From Roseococcus pinisoli (lineage in GTDB: Bacteria > Pseudomonadota > Alphaproteobacteria > Acetobacterales > Acetobacteraceae): 64,000 nucleotides of DNA. Where the stretch lies: NCBI RefSeq assembly GCF_018413645.1, contig NZ_JAHCDA010000001.1, positions 186,001 to 250,000 of the forward strand. The letters are read 5' to 3'. Both the position numbers and the translations under genes were made by a program. Of this stretch, positions 41,759 to 51,029 are shown one piece after another; the stretch's first letter is position 1, and each line of letters opens with the position of its first letter. The notes under the pieces are model-generated. The model worked only from the letters and a program-made list of their open reading frames with translations. It ran no database searches and was not told the origin of the DNA.

Positions 41759-41902
41759 CTCAGACGCCGGCGCGCTTCGCGCTTGGCTTCGCCGCGCCAC
41801 TGACCCGCCGGTTGGAAGGTCGGTTGGGCGGCGCCGGCCGCTATGCGGCCGGATTCTTCAAGGATCTGCCGATCCTGTCAGCAGGCGGAGGCCCGTCGGG
41901 AC

Positions 41903-42370
41903 TTACGCCGGATCGCCGGTGTCGGGCGCCAGGCCCGCCGCTTCGATGCCGGCGATGCAGCACTCTTCGTCCTTGGCGGAAACATCGCCCGAGATGCCCA
42001 CGGCACCCAGCAGGATGTGGTTCGCGTCACGGATCAGCACGCCGCCCTGCGCCGGCACGGCCTTGCCGCCCGTGAGGTCGGAGAGGGCGTTGGTGAAGCC
42101 CGTCATGGTCTGCGCCCGCCGCGCGAGCTCGCGCGTGCCGAAGCCCATGGCCAGCGCGCCATAGGCCTTGCCCATTGCGATCTCGGGGCGCGCCAGGCTC
42201 GCGCCGTCCTCGCGCTTCGTCACCTTCACGTGGCCACCGGCATCGAGCACCTGCACGCAGAGCGGCAGCAGCCCCAGCTCCTTGCCCTTGGCGAGAGCGG
42301 CATCGGCGATGATCTCGGCCTGCGCGAGGGTGAGGCCGTTGACGGCGGCGGGATAAGCGGGCTGCGGCAT
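41903..42370 (-). CDS. GlcG/HbpS family haem-binding-like protein
   Basis: This 155-residue protein has the GlcG/HbpS fold signature: LTLAQAEIIADAALAKGKELG, VQVLDAGGHVKVTKREDGAS, GKAYGALAMG, and GGVLIRDANHILLGAVGISGDVSAKDEECC. Family members bind haem or cobalamin or accompany glycolate oxidation genes, and several have no known role. There is no signal peptide, so it is cytoplasmic. It lies leftward, 50 bases from the LytM-like gene stop. Confidence 0.85.
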   Translation of the reverse strand: MPQPAYPAAVNGLTLAQAEIIADAALAKGKELGLLPLCVQVLDAGGHVKVTKREDGASLARPEIAMGKAYGALAMGFGTRELARRAQTMTGFTNALSDLTGGKAVPAQGGVLIRDANHILLGAVGISGDVSAKDEECCIAGIEAAGLAPDTGDPA

Positions 42371-42420
42371 GACGTTTTCTCCGTAATAGCCCGCGAAGAA
42401 GGCCCGGCCGGCGCGCTACG

Positions 42421-43617
42421 TCAAGCGCCGGCGCGCAGCCAGGGGCGCGGGTCCACCGGCGCGCCGCGCCGCCGCAATTCCATATAAAGAGTAGGCCGCG
42501 GCGAGCTTGGCAGCACGCCCACCGGCTCGCCCGAGCGCACGCGCTGCCCACCCGAGACATCCAGCCGGTCCATGCCCGAGAGCACGAGGTGCTGCCCGCC
42601 GCCGCAATCCAGGATCACCATGCGGCCATAGCTGCGGAAGGGCGCGGCGAAGGCCACGCTGCCGCTGCAGGGCGCCGTCACCCGCGCGCCCGGCTGGGCC
42701 GCGAAGGTCAGGCCACGCGCCGGCCCGCCCTCGCCCGGCGCGTTGAACTCGCGGACCAGGGAACCGGCCACGGGAAAGCCGCCGGGCCCCGATGGCTCGG
42801 GCGCGCGGGACGGCGCGGGCGCCGGCGCGACCGCACGGGGCCGGGCCGCGACGGCGGCCTCCCGCCGCGCCTGTTCCTCTTCGCGCCGTGCGCGTTCAGC
42901 CTCGCGCCGCGCTTGCGCGGCCTGCTCGCGCTCAAGCCGCGCAAGCGCCTCGGTGATCGAGCGCGCGCGCCCGACGGCCTGCTCCGCGCGTCGCGCGGCA
43001 TCGCGTTCGGCCGCACTTCGCTCCGCGAGCAGCTGCCGCGCCTGCTCCAGCTGCCGGTCCAGCGCGGCCGAGGCCTGCCTGGCCTCGGCCTCGGCGGTGG
43101 CCAGGCGGCGTCGCTCCCGCGCGTGGCTCTCCGCCTCCATCTCGGCGCGCTGCGCCGTCTCGCGCAGCCGCCGCGCCTTCACCTGCGCGTCGCGCAGCAT
43201 GATCTGCAGGCCTGCGAGGCCCACCGCCACATCCGCCGGCGCCATGGGCGCGGCGAGCAGCAAGGGGCCGGGCTGTGTGGCCAGCCGCATGAGCAGCGGC
43301 ACCATGGGAGCGATCTCCGCCGCGAGGCGATCCCGCTCGGCCAGCGCCTCGGCGCTGGCGCGCTCGGCCTCCTCCACGCGCTCGACGGCGGCCTCGGCCT
43401 CCCGCTCGGCCCGCTGCACGCGCGCGGCACCGGCGATTCGCTCGGCGGCCAGCCGGGCTTCGTCCGCGGCGGCCTCGCGCGCGCTCTCGGCAGCACGGGC
43501 CGCGGCCGCGCGCTCCACCTCGGCGGCGCGGCGGGCGGCGGCGGCATCCTGGGCAAAGGCGGGGTCCGCCATGGCGATGCCCATCAGGACCGCCGAAAGG
43601 GCGAGGGCTCGAATCAC
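42421..43617 (-). CDS. EnvC-like M23/LytM domain protein
   Basis: This 398-residue exported protein has a signal peptide ending DPAFAQD, then about 250 residues of charged coiled coil (repeated AERxxA and RREEEQARRE patterns). A C-terminal LytM domain (GLTFAAQPGARVTAPCSGSVAFAAPFRSYG, then MVILDCGGGQHLVLSG) follows. Only part of the zinc-binding HxGxD/HxH set is evident, so it is probably a non-catalytic activator of a cell-division amidase, like EnvC. The GTG at 43617 is chosen because it begins at the signal peptide. Confidence 0.85.
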   Translation of the reverse strand: MIRALALSAVLMGIAMADPAFAQDAAAARRAAEVERAAAARAAESAREAAADEARLAAERIAGAARVQRAEREAEAAVERVEEAERASAEALAERDRLAAEIAPMVPLLMRLATQPGPLLLAAPMAPADVAVGLAGLQIMLRDAQVKARRLRETAQRAEMEAESHARERRRLATAEAEARQASAALDRQLEQARQLLAERSAAERDAARRAEQAVGRARSITEALARLEREQAAQARREAERARREEEQARREAAVAARPRAVAPAPAPSRAPEPSGPGGFPVAGSLVREFNAPGEGGPARGLTFAAQPGARVTAPCSGSVAFAAPFRSYGRMVILDCGGGQHLVLSGMDRLDVSGGQRVRSGEPVGVLPSSPRPTLYMELRRRGAPVDPRPWLRAGA

Positions 43618-43704
43618 AGGACGAGGTAAACTCAGAGGGGGGCGTGTCGCCAGCGCCGATTTGGCGTGCGAGAACCGACCCGGACGCATCAGGGAGTGAT
43701 CGCC

Positions 43705-44358
43705 ATGGCCGAAGGCCGCCTCGTGATCGGCAATCGCCGTTATTCCTCCTGGTCGCTGCGCGGCTGGCTGCCGGTGCAGCTCGCCGGCCTCGACGTCGAC
43801 GTGGAGGTGATTCCGCTGGCCGGCGGCGCCACCCCCGCGATCAAGGCGGCGACCCCCGCCGGCTTCGTCCCCTATCTCGAGCATCGCGGGGCGCGCATCT
43901 GGGAAAGCCTCGCCATCGCCGAATACTGCGCCGAGATCGCGCCGAAGCTCTGGCCGGCCGATCGCGTGGTCCGCGCCCATGCGCGCAGCGTCGCCTCCGA
44001 GATGCATGCCGGCTATCGCGAGCTGCGCATGGCCATGCCGATGAATCTCGGCCGCAGCTTCCCCGGCCTGCGCCGCACCGAAGGCGCGCTGGCCGATATC
44101 GCGCGGATCGAGGCGCTCTGGGCCGAATGCCTGGACGCGCAGGGCGGCCCCTTCCTCTTCGGCGCCGACTTCACCATCGCCGATGCGATGTTCGCCCCGG
44201 TCTGCGCGCGCTTCCTCACCTGGCAGCCCGAGCTGACGGCCCGCAGCCGCGCCTATATCGACGCGGTGCGCGCGCATCCGCTGGTGGACCGCTGGTACCG
44301 CGACGCCCTGGCCGAGCCGGACGCCTGGAAACTGGAAAAATACGAGGAGATCGTCTGA
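43705..44358 (+). CDS. glutathione S-transferase family protein
   Basis: This 217-residue GST has NRRYSSWSLRGWLPVQLAGLDVD at the start (the Ser-rich active-site region of a zeta/omega-like group), a glutathione-binding WESLAIAEYCAEIAP, and a helical C-terminal domain with FLFGADFTIADAMFAPV. AGGGAG eight bases before ATG 43705 decides the start. Its stop overlaps the start of the VOC gene (TGATG), so they form an operon with the following methyltransferase. Confidence 0.92.
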   Translation: MAEGRLVIGNRRYSSWSLRGWLPVQLAGLDVDVEVIPLAGGATPAIKAATPAGFVPYLEHRGARIWESLAIAEYCAEIAPKLWPADRVVRAHARSVASEMHAGYRELRMAMPMNLGRSFPGLRRTEGALADIARIEALWAECLDAQGGPFLFGADFTIADAMFAPVCARFLTWQPELTARSRAYIDAVRAHPLVDRWYRDALAEPDAWKLEKYEEIV

Positions 44359-45251
44359 TGGCGGAGACCGCGCTCGCGCTTGACCATGTCGGCGTCTGCA
44401 ACATGGAGCTGGGGCCGATGACGGCGGCCTATGAGGCGCTGGGCTTCGCGCTCTCGCCCATCGCGCAGCAATCCGGCCGCCGCACGCCGGATTCCGAGGT
44501 GGAGCTCTACGGCTCGGGCAATCGCTGCGCCTTCCTCACTCATGGCTATATCGAGCTGCTGGCGGTGCTGGACCCCACCCGCTACGACAACGACCTCGGC
44601 CGCTTCACCTCGCGCTACGGCGGGCTGCATATCCTGGCGCTCGGCGTCGATGATCCGGAGGCGAACCTCGCGCGCATGCGCCGCGCCGGCATTCCCATCG
44701 CCGGGGTCGCGCATCTGCAGCGCCCGGTGGAGGCCGGCGGGCCGATCGCGAAATTCTCCCGCCTGCCCTACCCGGATGCGCCGGAAGGCCGCGTGCAGCT
44801 CATCCGCCACCTCACGCCCGAGCTCGTCTGGCAGCCGCGCTGGATGGACCATGCGAACAAGGCCGAGGCGCTGACGGAACTGGTGCTGGTGAGCGCCGAA
44901 CCGGCCGAGACGGCGGCGCGGCTCTCCAAGCTCACCGGCCTCGTGATCGAGCCGCGGGCCGCGGGCGGCTTCCTGCTGCGCTTCCCCGGCGGCGAGCGCG
45001 TGGCCGGCCCCGAGGCGCCGGCAATCGAGACCCGCGTCTCAATCCTCTCGCCGGAGGACCTGCCCGCGACGCTTCCCGGCGTCGAGATTCCCGCTTTGCC
45101 CTTCATGGCCGGGATCTACGTGAAGACCTCCGACGGCAATGCCGCGGTGCGACGGATCCTGGCGGGCAAGCCGGTCAAGGAGCTGCCGGGCGGCGCGATC
45201 CTGGTGCCGCCGTCGCTGGCGGCCGGGGCGGCGCTGGTCTTCCATCCTTGA
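44358..45251 (+). CDS. VOC/glyoxalase-like domain protein
   Basis: This 297-residue protein consists of two vicinal-oxygen-chelate-type halves. It begins LALDHVGVCNMELG, with HILALGVDD and LRRAGI-type repeats, and belongs to the glyoxalase_3-like group. Such proteins bind a metal and act in detoxification or ring cleavage, and no substrate can be named. It is coupled at both ends: to the GST upstream (TGATG) and the FkbM gene downstream (TTGA). Confidence 0.82.
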   Translation: MAETALALDHVGVCNMELGPMTAAYEALGFALSPIAQQSGRRTPDSEVELYGSGNRCAFLTHGYIELLAVLDPTRYDNDLGRFTSRYGGLHILALGVDDPEANLARMRRAGIPIAGVAHLQRPVEAGGPIAKFSRLPYPDAPEGRVQLIRHLTPELVWQPRWMDHANKAEALTELVLVSAEPAETAARLSKLTGLVIEPRAAGGFLLRFPGGERVAGPEAPAIETRVSILSPEDLPATLPGVEIPALPFMAGIYVKTSDGNAAVRRILAGKPVKELPGGAILVPPSLAAGAALVFHP

Positions 45252-45988
45252 GGGCTTTCGGCCGCAGCCTGCGCCTCTACCATGCGGCAGAGCGGCGGCC
45301 GGCCCTGGATGATTTCCACCGGCGCTTCCTGGCGCCGGGCGACCTCGCCTTCGACGTCGGCTGCCATGTGGGCGACCGCGCGGCGAGCTTCCGCCGCCTC
45401 GGCGCGCGCGTCGTGGCGGTGGAGCCGCAGCCGCGCCTGGCGCGGGCGCTGCGGCTGATCTTCCGCGCCGATGCGGACTTCACCCTCGTGCCGGCGCTGC
45501 TGGGCGCCAGCGAGGGCGAATCGCTGCTGCGCCTCAACAGCGCGAACCCGACCGTCGCCACCGCCAGCAGAGAGTTCGTCGCCGCGGCGCAGGGCGCGCC
45601 GGGCTGGGAAGGCCAGGTCTGGGATGCGGAGATCGCCCTGCCCCGCACCACGCTGGACGCGCTCATCCGCCGCCACGGCCTGCCCGACTTCGTGAAGATC
45701 GACGTGGAGGGCTGGGAGGCCGAGGTGCTGGCGGGCCTCTCCACGACGCCCCGCGCGCTGTCCTTCGAGTTCACGACGATCCAGCGCGAGGTGGCGCGCT
45801 CGGCCCTCGAGAGGCTGGTCGCACTCGGCTACCGCGTCTTCAACGCCTGCCTGGGCGAGAGCATGCGCTGGGAATTTCCCGCGCCCATCGCCGCCGAGGC
45901 GATGGCGGAATGGCTCGCCGCCCTGCCGGCCGAGGCCAATAGCGGCGACGTCTACGCCGCGTTGGAGGCGGGCCGGCTCGCGGCCTGA
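45248..45988 (+). CDS. FkbM family methyltransferase
   Basis: This 246-residue SAM-dependent methyltransferase has motif I LAFDVGCHVGDRAASFRRLGA, VVAVEPQPRLARAL for the acidic loop, and the FkbM-specific VKIDVEGWEAEVLAGL. It O-methylates sugars or other small substrates. It starts at a TTG overlapping the VOC stop (TTGA). Its 3' end overlaps the convergent mdoH-like gene by 37 bases. Confidence 0.87.
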   Translation: MRAFGRSLRLYHAAERRPALDDFHRRFLAPGDLAFDVGCHVGDRAASFRRLGARVVAVEPQPRLARALRLIFRADADFTLVPALLGASEGESLLRLNSANPTVATASREFVAAAQGAPGWEGQVWDAEIALPRTTLDALIRRHGLPDFVKIDVEGWEAEVLAGLSTTPRALSFEFTTIQREVARSALERLVALGYRVFNACLGESMRWEFPAPIAAEAMAEWLAALPAEANSGDVYAALEAGRLAA

Positions 45989-47628
45989 AGCTCCTCGGGC
46001 GTGGCGGCGAGGCCACGCGCCACGAGCCATTGCGCGAGGCGCGGCGAGGAGGTCCAGACGCAGAAGGGGATCGCGACGAGCAGCCCGCCCGCCCAGGGCA
46101 GCGCGAACCAGATCGCCCAGGGCGCCGTCGCCGCCAGCACGCCGAAGGCCAGCATGCCCCCCAGGGTCGGCAACCACAGCAGTCGCGCCGCATCGCCCCA
46201 GGAGACGCCGCGATCGGCGCGGTTCTGCGGGCTCCAGCCCGTTCGCGCCCCGAAGGGCAGGGCAAGCAGGAAGCGCGCGCGGTTGAAGGTGCCGAGGGGC
46301 GAGAGCAGCGTCGTGAACAGGATTTCCGTGGCCGCCCCCTTCAGCACGGCGCGCCGGCCGCCGTAGCGTGCGGCCTGTCCCGGCTGGAGCAGAAGCTGCA
46401 GGTAGCCGGCCAGCTTCGGCGCATGCTGCGCGAACCAGAGGGCCAGCATCAGCAGGGCCAGCCCCGCCACCGGCACCGCGTCCAGCCCGCCCGTCGCGGC
46501 CAGCGCCACGGCCAGCACGAAGGCCAGGACCCAGAGCGGCGCGCAGAGGAACAGCAGGATCGCCTGCAGCAGCTGGAAGCGCGACATGGCGTCCAGCCCC
46601 GGCTGCCGCAGCAGGGGGAAGTACTGCATGTTGCCGGCGGCCCAGCGGCGGTCACGCGCCATGAATTCGGGCAGCGCTGGCGGATTGCCCTCGAGGCTTC
46701 CTTCTTCCTCCGGCAGGCACCACACGCCCCAGCCCGCGCCATGCAGCCGGATGGCCTCCACCTGGTCGTGGCTGAGGATCGTCGAGCCGTCGGGCAGGAG
46801 CTCCAGCTTGCCGTGCTCGCGGAAGGGCGCGATGCGGATCAGCGCGTTATGCCCCCAATAGGGACCCTTGGCCCCCTGCCACCACCCCTGCCCCGTCGCC
46901 CAGGCGCGCATGCCCACCCGCATCCCGAACTGGAAAAGGCGCGGAAAGGGCGCGGCCACGGGCCGCCCGACGATGAGCTGCTGCAGGATCGCGATGTCGG
47001 GCGCGGCATCAAGGGCCGCGACCAGCTTCAGCACCGCCGCGGGCGTCATGACGGAATCGGCGTCGAGGCAGAGCAGATAGTCGTACTCCGCGCCCTCGGC
47101 CTCCAGGAACTCCATGACGTTGCCGGCCTTGAAGCCCGCATTGTCCGCGCGGCGGCGGAGATGGATGCGGGAGGCATCGGCGGGCCGCGCGGCGCGGAAG
47201 CCGGCGATGGCCAGGTCCTCGGCCTCGCAGAAGGCGGGCTCCCGCGTGTCCGACAGGAACCAGAGATGGAAGTGACTGCCGGGCAGGCCGTCGAGCATCT
47301 GGCCCAGGGGCGCGAGGACGGGCGCCATCTCCTCGTTGCGCAGGCAGAGGGCGATGGCCGTGCGCCCGCGCGGCGAGCCGGGCCGGAGCCCGCGCATCGC
47401 CGGCACCACATGCGCGGGCGGGTCCGCGGTGAAGAGCAGGATGGCGAGGCCGGTCAGCGCATTGCCGAAGGCCAGCGCGATCCAGGGGCTGAGGAGCAGC
47501 AGCGTCGCGAGGAAAGCGAGGTCGAGCCCGGAGAGGCCGTCCAGGGCCAGCAGCCGTGCGGCGGCCAGCACGGTCGTCGCGCAGAACAAGAGGCTGAAGA
47601 GAAGGAAGGCGATGCGTCTGGCCGGCAT
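45952..47628 (-). CDS. mdoH: glucan glucosyltransferase, MdoH/OpgH-like
   Basis: This 558-residue inner-membrane family 2 glycosyltransferase makes the beta-glucan backbone of osmoregulated periplasmic glucans. The cytoplasmic domain holds FLSDTREPAF, NAGFKAGNVMEFL, LCLDADSVMTP, the acceptor-site LSHDQVEAIRLHGAGW, and the R-rich DRRWAAGNMQYF in place of QxxRW. Several transmembrane segments flank it. It lacks the long N-terminal extension of E. coli OpgH (847 residues). No opgG is adjacent. Confidence 0.9.
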   Translation of the reverse strand: MPARRIAFLLFSLLFCATTVLAAARLLALDGLSGLDLAFLATLLLLSPWIALAFGNALTGLAILLFTADPPAHVVPAMRGLRPGSPRGRTAIALCLRNEEMAPVLAPLGQMLDGLPGSHFHLWFLSDTREPAFCEAEDLAIAGFRAARPADASRIHLRRRADNAGFKAGNVMEFLEAEGAEYDYLLCLDADSVMTPAAVLKLVAALDAAPDIAILQQLIVGRPVAAPFPRLFQFGMRVGMRAWATGQGWWQGAKGPYWGHNALIRIAPFREHGKLELLPDGSTILSHDQVEAIRLHGAGWGVWCLPEEEGSLEGNPPALPEFMARDRRWAAGNMQYFPLLRQPGLDAMSRFQLLQAILLFLCAPLWVLAFVLAVALAATGGLDAVPVAGLALLMLALWFAQHAPKLAGYLQLLLQPGQAARYGGRRAVLKGAATEILFTTLLSPLGTFNRARFLLALPFGARTGWSPQNRADRGVSWGDAARLLWLPTLGGMLAFGVLAATAPWAIWFALPWAGGLLVAIPFCVWTSSPRLAQWLVARGLAATPEELQAASRPASNAA

Positions 47629-47708
47629 CGCGCCTGGATAGGGGAGATTTGTGCCCGAAGCACGGCGGGCGCGCCCTTCCGGTCCCGGGGACCGGAAGGA
47701 TGTCCCGT

Positions 47709-48827
47709 TCAGGAGCCCGCGAGCTCCGTGCGGAAGATGTCCAGCAGCTTCAGCGAACCGTCGCGCTGCACGAGATGCCAGAAGGTCCAGCCGTTGCAGG
47801 AGGGCGCCTCCTGCACCGCGGCGCCGACCGCGTGGATGGAACCGCGCGCCGTGCCGCAGCTCAGCGTCCCATCCGCCAGCACCGTCGCCGTCCAGCGGCG
47901 GTGGCGGTCGGTCAGCGCCTCGCCGGCCGCGACGAGGCCGCGCTCCACGAGATTGCCGAAGGGAATACGCGGCTGCTCGCGGCGCGTGGGCGTCGCCATC
48001 ACGGCCTCGTCGGTCAGCGGCTCGGTTTCGAGGATCCGCTTTTCCGCGGCGGCCGCATAGGTCGGGTCGCGCTCGATGCCGACATAGTGCCGCCCCAGCC
48101 GCTTGGCGACGGCCGCCGTCGTGCCCGAGCCCAGGAAGGGATCGAGGATCACGTCGCCGCGCTGCGTGCAGGAGAGGATGACGCGATGCAGCAGCCCCTC
48201 GGGCTTCTGCGTCGGATGCACCTTGTTGCCGGCCTCGTCGCGCAGGCGCTCGCCGCCGGTGCAGAGCGGGATGTACCAGTCGCTGCGCATCTGCAGGTCG
48301 TCGTTCAGGGCCTTCATGGCGGCGTAGTTGAAGCGGTACTTCGCCTCCTGCCCCCGCGCGGCCCAGATCAGCGTCTCATGCGCATTGGTGAAGCGCCGGC
48401 CCCGGAAGTTCGGCATCGGGTTGGCCTTGCGCCAGATGATGTCGTTCAGGATCCAGAAGCCGAGGTCCTGCAGCGCCGTGCCGAGCCGGAAGACGTTATG
48501 GTAGCTGCCGATCAGCCAGAGCGTGCCGTCCTTGCGCAGGACGCGGCGGCATTCCGTCAGCCATTCGCGGGTGAAGGCGTCATAGCTCGCGTAATCGGCG
48601 AAGCGATCCCAATCATCGTCCACCGCATCGACCAGACTGTGGTCCGGCCGGTGCAGCGAGCCGCGAAGCTGCAGGTTGTACGGCGGATCGGCGAAGATCG
48701 CGTGCACGGAGGCAGGCGGCAGCCCCCGCAACTCCTCGATGCAGTCGCCCACCAGAATTTTATCGAGCGGCACGTCGAGCCCAGCGCCCAAGAGACGGTT
48801 TTCCTTCGCGAATCGGGGAGCCGACAA
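47709..48827 (-). CDS. ccrM: CcrM-type adenine-specific DNA methyltransferase (GANTC)
   Basis: This 372-residue beta-class methyltransferase has [12 protein letters not shown] (motif IV) near the start and [24 protein letters not shown] (motif I) later, with the CcrM-type C-terminal domain ([37 protein letters not shown]). It methylates GANTC late in the cell cycle in alphaproteobacteria. The TTG at 48827 is flanked by GAATC at 48810 and GAGTC at 48839, recalling methylation-sensitive control of ccrM in Caulobacter. RNase HII lies next upstream. Confidence 0.93.
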   Translation of the reverse strand: MSAPRFAKENRLLGAGLDVPLDKILVGDCIEELRGLPPASVHAIFADPPYNLQLRGSLHRPDHSLVDAVDDDWDRFADYASYDAFTREWLTECRRVLRKDGTLWLIGSYHNVFRLGTALQDLGFWILNDIIWRKANPMPNFRGRRFTNAHETLIWAARGQEAKYRFNYAAMKALNDDLQMRSDWYIPLCTGGERLRDEAGNKVHPTQKPEGLLHRVILSCTQRGDVILDPFLGSGTTAAVAKRLGRHYVGIERDPTYAAAAEKRILETEPLTDEAVMATPTRREQPRIPFGNLVERGLVAAGEALTDRHRRWTATVLADGTLSCGTARGSIHAVGAAVQEAPSCNGWTFWHLVQRDGSLKLLDIFRTELAGS

Positions 48828-48908
48828 TGCGTTCGGCCGAGTCGCGGCGTCAACCGCCTCGGCATCGGATGAGCGCGCTTTCCGAAATTTGCCCCTGGGA
48901 TGGCCGCT

Positions 48909-49541
48909 TCAGACGGCGGGCAGGACGGCCTGCAGCGCCTGTTCGACCGGCGCGAAGCCGCGGCGATGGTGTGGGCTGGCGCCGTGTTCCTGCAGCGCGG
49001 CGCGATGGCGGGCGGTCGCGTAGCCGAAATGCTGGCCGAAGCCATAGGCAGGCCAGCGCCGGCAGAGCTTGCGCATGCCCTCGTCCCGCACGGTCTTGGC
49101 GAGGATGGAGGCCGCGGCGATCGACAGGCTGAGGCCGTCGCCGCCCACCACGCATTCGACCCGGCAGGGCATGGGCGGCGGCCGGTTGCCGTCCACCAGC
49201 ACGATCTCGGGCGCCACGGCCAGTCGCGAGACGGCGCGCCGCATCGCCAGCAGCGTGGCGCGCAGGATGTTGATCCGGCCGATCTCGGCGGTGGAGGCCG
49301 CGCCCACGGCCATCGCCAGCAGGCCCCGGGCGGCAGCCTCGCGCAGGGCCAGCACGGCCTGGAGCCTGGAGGCCTCGCTCAGCCGCTTCGAATCGTCGAG
49401 CAGGGCAGCGAGATCCTCCGGGCAGGGACGCAGGAAAAGGACGGCCGCGGCCATGACCGGGCCGGCCAGCGGCCCGCGCCCGGCCTCGTCGACTCCCGCG
49501 ACCAGGCCGCCCAAGGCGGCTTCCAGGCTGTAATCAGGCAT
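48909..49541 (-). CDS. rnhB: ribonuclease HII
   Basis: This 210-residue endonuclease removes ribonucleotides from DNA-RNA hybrids. Motifs are [19 protein letters not shown] (catalytic Asp-Glu), [17 protein letters not shown] and [17 protein letters not shown]. It is transcribed leftward towards ccrM with 81 bases between them, an order often seen in this class. Confidence 0.95.
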   Translation of the reverse strand: MPDYSLEAALGGLVAGVDEAGRGPLAGPVMAAAVLFLRPCPEDLAALLDDSKRLSEASRLQAVLALREAAARGLLAMAVGAASTAEIGRINILRATLLAMRRAVSRLAVAPEIVLVDGNRPPPMPCRVECVVGGDGLSLSIAAASILAKTVRDEGMRKLCRRWPAYGFGQHFGYATARHRAALQEHGASPHHRRGFAPVEQALQAVLPAV

Positions 49542-49720
49542 ATCGCCGGCCTTTAGCGCGGAGGCCGGGCGGGAGGCCAGCGATTCGCCCCTCGCCGAGC
49601 CTCCCGCCCATGCCGGAGATGGGGCGTTTCATCGCCCCGCCCTCATCAGCTTCGATTTTTCCTGCCCGGAAGCGCGGCATCTTTACGAGATATTTATCCC
49701 TGCGGGGGAAGGTGGCGCAC

Positions 49721-49921
49721 ATGACCAGCATCTCTCCCTCCGCCGTCTTCACCCCGGACATCGCCCGCATCCGGCCGGGCCGGGAAACGGCGCCCGCCCA
49801 GGCTACCGGCAGATTCGATCCCCGGGAGGTCGAGGCCATCGCGCAACGCAAGCTGGAGGCCGTGCCGCCTCTGCCGGCCCGCCCCCTTCCGCGAGGGTCC
49901 CTTCTGGATTTGAAGGCCTGA
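49721..49921 (+). CDS. hypothetical 66-residue protein
   Basis: This short frame encodes a soluble peptide with a disordered N-terminal half (SISPSAVFTPDIARIRPG) and a proline-rich C-terminal half ending LPRGSLLDLKA. The ATG at 49721 is favoured by GGGGGAAGG about ten bases upstream; an earlier in-frame ATG at 49610 is possible. No family is recognised. It runs divergently from rnhB. Confidence 0.45.
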   Translation: MTSISPSAVFTPDIARIRPGRETAPAQATGRFDPREVEAIAQRKLEAVPPLPARPLPRGSLLDLKA

Positions 49922-49949
49922 CAGCCAGTTCATCCCTGATGATTGGTCA

Positions 49950-49968
49950 GCAGAAAAGCATTTTCTGC
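49950..49968 (+). terminator. hairpin after the 66-residue gene
   Basis: GCAGAAAA at 49950-49957 pairs with TTTTCTGC at 49961-49968 around GCA, 29 bases after the stop. It begins an A+T-rich 150-base leader region that probably holds the promoter of the porin gene at 50107. Confidence 0.45.
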
Positions 49969-50106
49969 ACATATTTTGATCAATGTGTCTATTTATGTTG
50001 CCGTCGTGTGCCTTTATGCCTTCTTTATGCCCAACTAACTTGTCGTTGATGTGTCTTGCGGCCTTCATGATCGACATCGCGTCCGATCACGAAAGGCAGT
50101 CTCCGC

Positions 50107-50874
50107 ATGCGCCAGCTCCTGCTCGCCCTTCCCGCCGTCGCAGGCTTAGCGGCCGCGACCCCGGCCACCGCCCAGATCACCCTTGGCGAGACCGGCCTGA
50201 CCCTCGCCCCCACTGCCACCATCGCCAGCGACTATCTGTTCCGCGGCATCAGCCAGACCCGCTCCCGCCCCGCCTGGCAGGGCTCCTTCGAGCTCAGCCA
50301 CACGAGCGGCGTCTATATCGGCGGCTTCATCTCGAACGTGCGCTTCGCCGGCACCGATGCCCGGCAGGAGGTCGACGTCTTCGGCGGCTACCGCTTCACG
50401 CTGGCCGGCGCGAATCTCGACATCGGCGTGCAGGGCTATCTCTATCCCGGCTACAGCCGCGCGCCCGGCACCTACGAGCTCGACTTCTTCGAGGCCTATA
50501 TCAAGGGCAATTACGAGATCGGCCCCGTCACGCTGCTGGGTGCGGTCAACGTCTCGCCCAACTATTTCGGTCGCTCGGGAACGGGTGTCTATCTGGAGGG
50601 CGGCGCCGACTGGAAGACCGGCTTTCTCGACCTCACCCTCGGCGCCCGGCTTGGCTACCAGTGGATCGACCGCAACCCGCGCTGGGGCACGCCGGACTAT
50701 GCCTGGTGGGGCCTCAGCGTGAGCCGGGACTTCGTGCTGCCTGTCGTCGGCACCACCGTCACCGCCAGCGTCGGCTACTACGACACCTCCATCAGCCGGG
50801 GCGACTGCATCTTCGGCACCAGCCAGAACATCTGCGGCGCCCGCGCCATGGGATATCTGACCTTCAAGTTCTGA
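50107..50874 (+). CDS. TorF family putative porin
   Basis: This 255-residue protein has a signal peptide ending ATPATAQ, then a repeating beta-strand pattern typical of the TIGR02001 group: TATIASDYLFRGISQTRSRPAW, GGFISNVRF, VDVFGGYRFT, and a C-terminal strand ending YLTFKF with aromatic last residue. It should form an outer-membrane barrel. It lies downstream of an A+T-rich intergenic stretch and forms its own unit. Confidence 0.85.
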   Translation: MRQLLLALPAVAGLAAATPATAQITLGETGLTLAPTATIASDYLFRGISQTRSRPAWQGSFELSHTSGVYIGGFISNVRFAGTDARQEVDVFGGYRFTLAGANLDIGVQGYLYPGYSRAPGTYELDFFEAYIKGNYEIGPVTLLGAVNVSPNYFGRSGTGVYLEGGADWKTGFLDLTLGARLGYQWIDRNPRWGTPDYAWWGLSVSRDFVLPVVGTTVTASVGYYDTSISRGDCIFGTSQNICGARAMGYLTFKF

Positions 50875-51029
50875 TCCGACCTCCGACATGCGGGCTCGCC
50901 GGCGGGTGGGCCGGCATGCCCAGGGACGGCGCCCGGGGCTCCCCTCCCCGCGGCGTCGTTTCGGCGTCGGGGTTGACCGGGAGGGCCTGTCCCGCCGAGG
51001 GTGCATGACCACAAAGAGGATGCGACTTC

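Noticed and set aside
49976-49983. TTGATCAA resembling an FNR/FixK half-site pair
   Set aside because: FNR/FixK boxes need four bases between TTGAT and ATCAA; this is a contracted palindrome.
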